Shown here piece by piece: positions 1 through 6,090 of a stretch of 7,300 nucleotides of DNA. Within the stretch, counting starts at the first letter, position 1. The number at the start of each line of letters is the position of its first letter. The notes below the pieces were generated by a model. The model did not search any database. It saw only the letters and a list, made by a program, of their open reading frames with translations, and was not told the DNA's origin. Source of the DNA: an uncultured Bacteroidales bacterium (GTDB taxonomy: Bacteria > Bacteroidota > Bacteroidia > Bacteroidales > UBA932). Where the stretch lies: NCBI GenBank assembly GCA_902491795.1, contig CABUIX010000075.1, positions 1 to 7,300 on the forward strand, written 5' to 3'. The position numbers and the translations under genes are program-made.

Positions 1-49
1 CACCGAAAACGGAAGTCATTCCGATTTTCTTTCCAATTAATCCAGGCAT
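1..49 (-). CDS. rplC: Ribosomal protein L3, N-terminal fragment (runs off the left edge)
   Basis: Reading the minus strand from the ATG at 49-47 gives MPGLIGKKIGMTSVFG, the strongly conserved N-terminus of bacterial 50S ribosomal protein L3, a 23S rRNA-binding protein needed early in large-subunit assembly. Only 16 codons plus one base are in the window. There is no Shine-Dalgarno sequence; the upstream leader is very AT-rich. The codons (TTA, ATT, ACT, GTT, GGT) are more A/T-ending than those of the genes to the right, as can happen in highly expressed genes. L3 normally follows rpsJ (S10) in the S10 operon, but here the gene has its own promoter and a divergent neighbour, cdaA. Identification rests on a short but highly diagnostic stretch. 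Confidence 0.93.
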   Translation of the reverse strand, partial: MPGLIGKKIGMTSVFG

Positions 50-86
50 TGGTTTGATAATTAATTGTTTATAAATATATTAAAAA

Positions 87-106
87 GTCCGCCTAAAAAA
101 GCGGGC
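87..106 (-). promoter_or_regulatory. Stem-loop at the predicted 5' end of the rplC mRNA
   Basis: On the minus strand GCCCGC (106-101) can pair with GCGGAC (92-87), with one C-A mismatch, closing an 8-nt T-rich loop. Five T residues and an AT-rich stretch follow (86-70). The shape resembles a weak intrinsic terminator or attenuator, but it begins almost at the predicted transcription start, so it could instead be a 5'-terminal hairpin that stabilises the mRNA or serves as a regulatory leader. The pairing is visible; the function is inference. Confidence 0.4.
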
Positions 107-108
107 TG

Positions 109-139
109 CAAATATACGATTTATTTGTCAAATTGCAAA
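109..139 (-). promoter_or_regulatory. Bacteroidetes-type promoter for rplC
   Basis: On the minus strand, TTTG at 139-136 is followed after exactly 19 nt by TATATTTG at 116-109. This matches the Bacteroidetes housekeeping sigma consensus (TTTG, about 19 nt, TAnnTTTG) at every defined base. Transcription should start near 102-104, giving an rplC leader of roughly 53-55 nt. Its -33 box lies only a few bases from the -33 box of the divergent cdaA promoter. Confidence 0.85.
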
Positions 140-142
140 ACC

Positions 143-172
143 TTGCTTTCCCATATTTTCATTGTATCTTTG
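143..172 (+). promoter_or_regulatory. Bacteroidetes-type promoter for the cdaA-dapF gene cluster
   Basis: TATCTTTG at 165-172 is a perfect TAnnTTTG -7 element. TTG at 143-145 (in CCTTGC), 19 nt upstream, fits a partial -33 element. Transcription should begin near 178-180, leaving a leader of only about 12-14 nt before the ATG at 192. The placement rules out the in-frame TTG at 162 as the cdaA start, because that codon lies at or upstream of the -7 box. No other convincing promoter was found between the six downstream genes. Confidence 0.8.
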
Positions 173-191
173 TAGATTGACTGACAAGGAT

Positions 192-977
192 ATGCTTGAA
201 TTCCTCAACATAACCTGGATTGACTTCCTGGACATCCTGATGGTTGCGGTCCTGATTTTCCTCGCCTTCCGCTGGATAAAGGGCTCCACTGCCGTCAATA
301 TCTTCATTGCCATCATCCTTGTCCTGCTGGTGTACATCATAGCGTCAGCCATAGGCATGAAGATGATCTCCTCGGTGCTCGGAACCCTCATCAATGTGGG
401 CGCCATCGCGCTGATTGTCATTTTTCAGCCTGAAATCAGGCGTTTCCTGAACTCTCTGGGGCGCAGGGCGGGCGGCACGATAGAGGGCTCGCTGCTCGGC
501 AAGCTCTTTCCGGGACAGATAGTCCAGCCTGTCAAGGCAAAGTCAGTGACAGAAATAGCCGAAGCCTGCCGGGAAATGTCCGAGCAGAAGACCGGCGCCC
601 TCATAATAATACGCAAGAAAGACACCCTTCAGGAGATCATCGACACCGGGGACACCATCGATGCAAGGATCAGCCGCAGGCTGATAATGAACATATTCTA
701 CAAGAATTCCCCGCTTCACGACGGGGCGATGGTCATCGGCGACGACCGGATCATGGCGGCACGCTGCACACTCCCCATCACTGACAGGTCCGACCTTCCG
801 GCAAGGTTCGGCATGAGGCACAAGGCCGCCGTGGGAATCTCGGAGCAGAGCGATGCGGACGTGGTGGTAGTCAGCGAGCAGACAGGAGGCATTTCCTTTG
901 TCCGCGCCGGAAAAGTACAACCGATCGACAGCATCAACAACCTGAAACTGCTGCTTGCAGGAGAACTGAGCGAATGA
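192..977 (+). CDS. cdaA: Diadenylate cyclase CdaA (c-di-AMP synthase), membrane-bound
   Basis: This 261-residue protein condenses two ATP into cyclic di-AMP at the inner membrane. Three hydrophobic helices lie at about residues 12-28, 34-54 and 60-78, followed by the family stretch FQPEIRR (78-84) and a cytoplasmic DAC domain from about 115. The catalytic DGA motif is at 177-179 (LHDGAMVI). The second signature, usually RHR, reads RHK at 209-211 (GMRHKAAVGISE), a conservative change at a position involved in ATP binding. Length and domain order match family members. The ATG at 192 is preferred to the in-frame TTG at 162, which overlaps the promoter. The stop overlaps the mutS2 start by 4 nt (ATGA), suggesting translational coupling. 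The gene is first in the cluster; no cdaR-like partner is adjacent. The alternative symbols dacA and ybbP refer to the same family. Confidence 0.93.
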   Translation: MLEFLNITWIDFLDILMVAVLIFLAFRWIKGSTAVNIFIAIILVLLVYIIASAIGMKMISSVLGTLINVGAIALIVIFQPEIRRFLNSLGRRAGGTIEGSLLGKLFPGQIVQPVKAKSVTEIAEACREMSEQKTGALIIIRKKDTLQEIIDTGDTIDARISRRLIMNIFYKNSPLHDGAMVIGDDRIMAARCTLPITDRSDLPARFGMRHKAAVGISEQSDADVVVVSEQTGGISFVRAGKVQPIDSINNLKLLLAGELSE

Positions 978-3436
978 AAGACCCGATACTGGAAAACAAG
1001 CTGGGATTTGACAAAATCCGCAAAACCATATCAGACCGATGTCTGACCGACTACGCCGTGGCGAGAGTCGCCGGAGAGGAATTCTCAAACGATGCGGCCG
1101 AAATCGGACGGCGCCTGCGCATCACCGACGAGATGCGTCTGGTGATGATGTTCGAGGAGAACTTCCCCACCACGGGCTACATAGATGCGGCCCCCTTCCT
1201 GAGCTCGCTCGAGAAGCCCGGCTCGTGCATTGACGTGCTCTCACTCGGCAAGCTCAAGACGGCTACCGACACAGTGCGCCGCATCCTGAACTTCTTCGGC
1301 AGCATAAAGGACGGCGTCTATCCCGAACTGAAGAGGCTGGCCTCTCCGGTGAGGACCTTCCCTGAAGTCCAGCGGAGGATAGAGACCATCCTGGACAAAT
1401 ACGGCGACATCAAGGATTCGGCTTCGGACAAGCTCATGGAGATCCGCAATTCCATAAGGGCCAAGGAAGCAGCCATCTCGAAAAGGGCCGGCGCTATACT
1501 GCGGCAGGCCCAGGAAGCCGGCATCGCCGACCAGGACGCCTCCGTGAACATCCGCGACGGCAAATTCCTGATTCCCGTGGCAACGTCCTCAAAGCGCAAG
1601 CTCGCGGGATTCGTATATGACGAGTCATCTTCTGGCAAGACCACGTTCATAGAGCCGGCAGAAATCATCGAGATAGAGAACGATATCAGCACCCTGCACT
1701 TCGAGGAAGCCAGGGAAATCCAGAAGATCCTCTATGAATTCACCGAATTCCTGCGGCCATACATCCCTGAACTGCTGAAGGGAGCCGAACTGCTGGGAGA
1801 GACAGACTTCCTGATGGCAAAGGCGCAGACTGCCCTGGACTATATAGCCGGCATGCCGGTGATTTCCGACGACGGGAGCCTGAGCCTGCGCAAGGCAAGA
1901 CACCCGCTGCTCGAAAAAGCGCTGAAGGCAGAAGGCCGCAACATGGTGCCGCTGACAATCACCCTGACACCCCAGAAGCGCATCCTGCTCATATCGGGGC
2001 CCAATGCCGGAGGCAAATCGGTCTGCCTCAAGACGACCGGACTGCTCCAGTACATGTTCCAGTGGGGAATGCTGATACCCACCTCGGAGACTTCCGAGCT
2101 GCCCGTATTCGACCGCATATCCGTCAGCATAGGTGACAACCAGAACATAGAGAACGACCTCAGCACCTACAGCTCCTTCCTTGCCGACATGCGCGACATG
2201 CTCGCCACGGCCGACGACAAGACCCTTGTGCTGATCGACGAGTTCGGCTCAGGAACCGAGCCGGCAGCAGGAGGGGCCATAGCCGAAGCCATCCTCAGCG
2301 AAATGGACAAGCGCGGAGTGTACGGGGTCATCACCACGCACTACACCAACCTTAAGCTGTATGCATCCTCTCAGGGCGCTCATGTGACCAACGGGGCGAT
2401 GCTCTACGACTCCTCCCGCATCGAGCCGATGTTCAAGCTTGAGATCGGGCTTCCTGGAAACTCATTCGCTTTCGAACTCGCGAGAAAGATGAGACTCCCC
2501 GAACCCATCGTCAAGGACGCCGAGAACAGGGCCGGCGACGAGTTTGTCGGGATGGAACGCAACCTGCGCAAGATAGCGCGCAACCGCCGGGCGCTGGACG
2601 AGAAACTCCAGAAGGTCAAGCACAGCGACAAGACCCTGACCGAACTGACCGAACGTTACGAGAAGGAGCTTGAAGAAATACGCAAGACCAGGGAATCCAT
2701 ACTCGCCGAAGCCAGGAAAGAAGCCGAGGACATAGTGCGGCGGGCAGGCAGGCAGGTCGAGCGGACAATAAAGGAGATCAAGGAGGCCCAGGCGGAAAAG
2801 GAACAGACAAAGGCCGCACGCCAGGAGCTGCAGAACTTCCTCGGAGGGCTTGAGAAGAAGAAGCTCGGAGAGCAGAAAACCAGGGAGGAGTACATAGACA
2901 GGAAGCTTGACCAGCTGCAGAAACGGAAGAAAAAGAAGGAGAACTCCCCGGAGAAGGAACAGAGGCAGGAGCCCCTCAAGGTCGGGGAGAAAGTCAGGAT
3001 CAAGGACAGCGGAATGGTCGGGGAAGTCTCCAAGATATCAAACCGCGCAGTCACTCTCATAATAGGCAACATAACCAGTACCATGTCGCCGGACAAGGTC
3101 GAGAGGATATCGTCCAACGAATTCCGCGAAGCCTCGCGCAAGACCTTCGCCGCCCCCATCCAGAAGGTTGACAGCTCAATCACCGAGAGGAAACTGAATT
3201 TCTCGCCGGAACTTGACATCCGCGGGGCAAGACTGTCCGACGCCCTGAATACCGTGATGCACTACATCGACGATGCGATAATGCTCAATGTCGGAAGCGT
3301 CAGGATCATCCACGGCAAGGGAACGGGAGTACTGAGGGAAGAGATACAGAAATACCTCAGGTCCATACCGGGGCTGAGCGTAAGCGATGAAGACATACGC
3401 AACGGAGGGACAGGAGTAACCATAGTAAAATTCTGA
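974..3436 (+). CDS. mutS2: Endonuclease MutS2 (MutS-family ATPase with Smr nuclease domain)
   Basis: This 820-residue protein has the full MutS2 architecture. It opens with a MutS core and clamp-like helical region (about 1-320). The ABC-type ATPase follows, with Walker A GPNAGGKS (342-349), a signature-like STYSSFLADM (397-406), Walker B LVLIDEFGSGTEP (418-430) and the switch His in TTH (454-456). Next come a long charged coiled coil (about 525-665) with a lysine-rich patch near 650-656 and a small beta-barrel/KOW-like segment (about 668-712). The C-terminal Smr domain (about 745-820) carries LDIRG (747-751) and HGKGTG (780-785). MutS2 lacks the mismatch-reading domain of MutS. In different species it is reported to suppress recombination or to act on stalled, collided ribosomes; which applies here cannot be told. 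The start overlaps cdaA by 4 nt, and yraN begins 3 nt after the stop. It appears intact. Confidence 0.96.
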   Translation: MKDPILENKLGFDKIRKTISDRCLTDYAVARVAGEEFSNDAAEIGRRLRITDEMRLVMMFEENFPTTGYIDAAPFLSSLEKPGSCIDVLSLGKLKTATDTVRRILNFFGSIKDGVYPELKRLASPVRTFPEVQRRIETILDKYGDIKDSASDKLMEIRNSIRAKEAAISKRAGAILRQAQEAGIADQDASVNIRDGKFLIPVATSSKRKLAGFVYDESSSGKTTFIEPAEIIEIENDISTLHFEEAREIQKILYEFTEFLRPYIPELLKGAELLGETDFLMAKAQTALDYIAGMPVISDDGSLSLRKARHPLLEKALKAEGRNMVPLTITLTPQKRILLISGPNAGGKSVCLKTTGLLQYMFQWGMLIPTSETSELPVFDRISVSIGDNQNIENDLSTYSSFLADMRDMLATADDKTLVLIDEFGSGTEPAAGGAIAEAILSEMDKRGVYGVITTHYTNLKLYASSQGAHVTNGAMLYDSSRIEPMFKLEIGLPGNSFAFELARKMRLPEPIVKDAENRAGDEFVGMERNLRKIARNRRALDEKLQKVKHSDKTLTELTERYEKELEEIRKTRESILAEARKEAEDIVRRAGRQVERTIKEIKEAQAEKEQTKAARQELQNFLGGLEKKKLGEQKTREEYIDRKLDQLQKRKKKKENSPEKEQRQEPLKVGEKVRIKDSGMVGEVSKISNRAVTLIIGNITSTMSPDKVERISSNEFREASRKTFAAPIQKVDSSITERKLNFSPELDIRGARLSDALNTVMHYIDDAIMLNVGSVRIIHGKGTGVLREEIQKYLRSIPGLSVSDEDIRNGGTGVTIVKF

Positions 3437-3439
3437 ACC

Positions 3440-3823
3440 ATGAAGAACTCACGGCAAATCATCGGGAAGAAGGGAGAAGATGAAGCCTGCCGGCACCTCG
3501 AGAGCCTCGGGCACTCCATCATCGCAAGGAACTGGAGACACGCCCATCTCGAAATAGACATCATCAGCCTGTACGGGAACGAACTGCATTTCGTCGAAGT
3601 CAAGAGCCGTACCATGCCTGCACCGGCCGCACCGGAGCAGAATGTCGGCCAGGCCAAACGGAACAGGCTCACGGCTGCAGCCCTTGCCTTCCTCAACTCG
3701 GAAAGGCGCACAGCCCTCCCGCCGGACCTCGAAGTCTACTTTGACATCGTGGCCCTGCTTTTCGATGGCCCGGACTTTGAATTGAAATACTATCCACAAG
3801 CTTTTATACCCACATATGCTTAA
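3440..3823 (+). CDS. YraN / UPF0102 family, predicted endonuclease-like protein
   Basis: This 127-residue protein shows the UPF0102 pattern: GKKGEDEA (9-16), then LEID (37-40), FVEVKSRT (51-58) and a QAKRNRL helix start (71-77), ending with the FDIVAL strand (101-106). The acidic residues Glu13 and Asp40 and the Glu53-Val-Lys55 triad form the PD-(D/E)XK nuclease-like active-site arrangement seen in this family and in Holliday-junction resolvases. The biological substrate of the family is not established. The length is normal (about 115-130). The gene starts 3 nt after mutS2 and overlaps manC by 8 nt, so it is probably cotranscribed and translationally coupled to both. Adjacency to MutS2 is consistent with a nucleic-acid maintenance role, but that is inference. 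Some genomes name this family yraN. Confidence 0.92.
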   Translation: MKNSRQIIGKKGEDEACRHLESLGHSIIARNWRHAHLEIDIISLYGNELHFVEVKSRTMPAPAAPEQNVGQAKRNRLTAAALAFLNSERRTALPPDLEVYFDIVALLFDGPDFELKYYPQAFIPTYA

Positions 3824-4907
3824 TAACCACTTTTACTGCATAATCATGGCCGGAGGGATAGGCTCCCGATTCTGGCCCATCAGCCGGGCCGACAAGCCCA
3901 AACAGTTCCTGGACTTCAATTCGGAAGGCAAGTCTTTCCTGAGGTTCACATACGACCGCATGAGGGCCGTAATTCCCGACGACAACATCATCGTGATTTC
4001 CCTTTCCCGCTACAAGGAGGAAGTGCGGAGACAGATTCCCGAACTCAAGGAAGAGAACCTGCTCCTTGAACCGTACAACCGGAACACTGCACCATGCATC
4101 ACCTATGCTACATACTCGGTGCTGCAAAGGGACCCGGACGCAGTCACCGTGGTGACTCCGGCCGACCTGGTGATAAACAACCATCCAGCCTTCAACGAGA
4201 CGCTGAGCAGCGCACTCGCATACGCCGCAGGGACCGACGCGATGATAACGCTCGGAGTCGTCCCGACAAGGCCGGACCCCAATTTCGGCTATATACAGAT
4301 GGCCGGAAAACCCGAACCCGGTAGCCCCGTAAAAGTCAAGACCTTCACGGAGAAGCCCGACATGGAACTGGCAAAGGTGTTCATCGATACCGGGGAATTC
4401 CTCTGGAACTCGGGAATCTTCGCCTGGAGGGCAGCTGTCATCAAGCAGGAACTTGAAAGATATGTCCCGGAAATCACCAATCTCTGGGAAGGATGGCAGA
4501 ACAATCTGGGAACCGAGAACGAAAAGGAATTCATAGAAAGGATATATCCGGACATGCCGCGCATCTCGATAGACTACGCCGTAATGGAAAAGACCGAACA
4601 CGCATGGGTCTATCCCGCCACATTCAAATGGGCCGACATCGGAAACTGGGACACCCTCTACGACTATCTGGCTCACCACGACGAGAACGGCAACGCAATG
4701 AACCTGCTCAACAAGGGCCTGATAAAGGAATGCAAGGGAAACATTGTCTATTCCGACAACCCCAACAAGCTTCTTGCGCTGCGCGGACTCGAGAACTACA
4801 TAGTCATCAACACCCACGACGTGCTGATGATCTGCCCGCGCGACATGGACAAGCTCAAGGATTTCCTCTCGAGCCTCGCGATGCCGGACTTCGAGGAATA
4901 CCGGTAA
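3816..4907 (+). CDS. manC: Mannose-1-phosphate guanylyltransferase (GDP-mannose pyrophosphorylase)
   Basis: The enzyme makes GDP-mannose from GTP and mannose 1-phosphate in the cytoplasm, feeding surface glycan, O-antigen or capsule synthesis and GDP-fucose. The 363-residue protein starts with the nucleotidyltransferase signature MAGGIGSRFWPISR (11-24) followed by KPKQF (27-31). It continues with EPYNRNTAP (85-93), TPADL (114-118), FGYIQ (157-161), FTEKP (177-181), LWNSGIFAW (196-204) and KWADIGNWDT (271-280). These are the motifs of the monofunctional form; there is no C-terminal phosphomannose isomerase domain. The metal-binding Asp of the PADH motif is present, but the usual following His is Leu118. 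The ATG at 3816 overlaps the end of yraN by 8 nt and leaves the normal short N-terminus before MAGG. A fructose or glucose nucleotidyltransferase is a less likely alternative. Confidence 0.93.
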   Translation: MLNNHFYCIIMAGGIGSRFWPISRADKPKQFLDFNSEGKSFLRFTYDRMRAVIPDDNIIVISLSRYKEEVRRQIPELKEENLLLEPYNRNTAPCITYATYSVLQRDPDAVTVVTPADLVINNHPAFNETLSSALAYAAGTDAMITLGVVPTRPDPNFGYIQMAGKPEPGSPVKVKTFTEKPDMELAKVFIDTGEFLWNSGIFAWRAAVIKQELERYVPEITNLWEGWQNNLGTENEKEFIERIYPDMPRISIDYAVMEKTEHAWVYPATFKWADIGNWDTLYDYLAHHDENGNAMNLLNKGLIKECKGNIVYSDNPNKLLALRGLENYIVINTHDVLMICPRDMDKLKDFLSSLAMPDFEEYR

Positions 4908-4932
4908 GCGGCAGAAACGACATACACGAAAG

Positions 4933-6090
4933 ATGGACTACGGAAGATTGTTTTCAGAGGATACCGGGAGTTTCATGAGGTCCCCGGTACGCGACATTTT
5001 CAGGAAGGTGGACCTCAACGCGATATGCTCCTTTGCGGGCGGATATCCCGATGCGGCCACGTTCCCGCTCGACGACATACGCGAACTTTGCGCGCTGGTG
5101 CTTGAGAAATACGGGGCACAGGCCCTGCAGTACGGAGCGACCCAGGGTGTCACGCAGCTCCGGCAGGTCATCTCCAGACGCTACGGAGTCCCTGTCGAGA
5201 ACATTCAGATAACCACGTCCTCGCAGCAGGGAATCGACGTGTGCACTCGCATACTCGCCGACCCCGGCGACGTGGTGCTGACCACCAAGCCCACCTATCT
5301 GGGTGCCATACAGTCATTCAAGTCCTACCGTGCCAGCATAGTTCCGATGGACGGCTTCACGGAAGAGAATTGCGGAGTCCCGGCAGAGCTTCTCGGCCGC
5401 GCCAAATTCTGCTACGTGATCCCGGACTTCCAGAACCCCTGCGGCACAACCATGACACTGGAAGAGAGAAGGCAGCTCTGCAGGCTCTCGGAAAAATACG
5501 GGTTCGTGATCGTGGAGGACTCTCCCTACCGCGAGCTGCGCTACTCCGGAGAGGAGGTCCCCACAATATACTCACTCGCACCGGAGCGCACGCTGCATCT
5601 CGGAAGCTTCTCGAAGATATTCGCACCGGGATTCAGGCTCGGCTGGATATTCGGACCCGAAGAACTCCTTGACATGATATACGTGTGCAAGCAGTCGCTC
5701 GACCTCTGCCCGCCCATACTCGACCAGTACATCGCGGCCGAATTCATGGGAAGCGGACGGCTTGACGCCAACCTGAAAAAGAGCATCTCTCTGTACAGGG
5801 AGAAGCGCGACCTGATGCTCTCGCTGCTGGAAAAGCACATGCCCTCGGGCGTCAGCTGGACCCGTCCCGAAGGAGGCCTGTTCCTCTTCCTTACGCTGCC
5901 GCCTCAGATGGACACCGTAGCGATGTACGACAAGGCCCTCGGGGCAGGCGTGGCCTATGTCGCCGGTTCGTTCTTCTATCCCGACGGCAGTCACCGCAAC
6001 ACCATGCGCCTCAACTTCTCCTTCCTCGACCGCTCGCGAATGGAGGAAGGAATAAAACTTCTTGCGGATGTCATCGATTCATCTCTATAA
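4933..6090 (+). CDS. PLP-dependent aminotransferase, fold type I (class I/II; 2-aminoadipate/LysN-like), substrate unknown
   Basis: This 385-residue cytoplasmic enzyme has the complete set of fold-type I aminotransferase residues. They are YGATQGVTQLR (67-77), the phosphate-loop SSQQG (96-100), PDFQNPCG with Asn168, the pyridine-binding Asp196 in VEDSPYRELRY (194-204), the Schiff-base lysine Lys228 in SFSKIFAPGFRLGW (225-238) with Arg235, and the substrate-carboxylate Arg359 in MRLNFS. The layout is closest to the LysN/2-aminoadipate and aromatic aminotransferase group and to the catalytic half of MocR proteins, but there is no N-terminal DNA-binding domain. It does not begin like DapL (LL-diaminopimelate aminotransferase). 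It lies 25 nt after manC, and its 3' end overlaps dapF by 23 nt, hinting at a lysine/diaminopimelate connection, which is inference only. The start at 4933 is the first ATG; Met15 is a possible alternative. Confidence 0.9.
   Translation: MDYGRLFSEDTGSFMRSPVRDIFRKVDLNAICSFAGGYPDAATFPLDDIRELCALVLEKYGAQALQYGATQGVTQLRQVISRRYGVPVENIQITTSSQQGIDVCTRILADPGDVVLTTKPTYLGAIQSFKSYRASIVPMDGFTEENCGVPAELLGRAKFCYVIPDFQNPCGTTMTLEERRQLCRLSEKYGFVIVEDSPYRELRYSGEEVPTIYSLAPERTLHLGSFSKIFAPGFRLGWIFGPEELLDMIYVCKQSLDLCPPILDQYIAAEFMGSGRLDANLKKSISLYREKRDLMLSLLEKHMPSGVSWTRPEGGLFLFLTLPPQMDTVAMYDKALGAGVAYVAGSFFYPDGSHRNTMRLNFSFLDRSRMEEGIKLLADVIDSSL

Noticed and set aside
162..191. TTG at 162 as an upstream start for cdaA, adding 10 residues
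   Set aside because: The codon lies at or upstream of a perfect -7 promoter box (165-172), so it would not be in the transcript. The ATG at 192 gives the normal CdaA N-terminus.
543..1088. Minus-strand open frame of 181 codons across the cdaA-mutS2 junction
   Set aside because: It is antisense to two well-identified genes, with no promoter and no recognisable domain.
2656..3219. Minus-strand open frame rich in Ser and Phe opposite mutS2
   Set aside because: It is the complement of the Lys/Glu-rich coiled coil of MutS2 (TTC and TCC opposite GAA and GGA) and has no recognisable features of its own.
3772..3815. Possible internal promoter before manC in a locally AT-rich stretch
   Set aside because: TTTG is present near 3775, but no TAnnTTTG box occurs at the right distance.
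3804..4817. Long minus-strand open frame (337 codons) opposite manC
   Set aside because: It is a shadow of the GC-rich manC gene. Its product shows no family motif, and the plus-strand protein has all ManC signatures.
4933..6090. Aminotransferase as DapL or as a MocR-type regulator
   Set aside because: The N-terminus does not match DapL, and there is no winged-helix DNA-binding domain before the aminotransferase fold.
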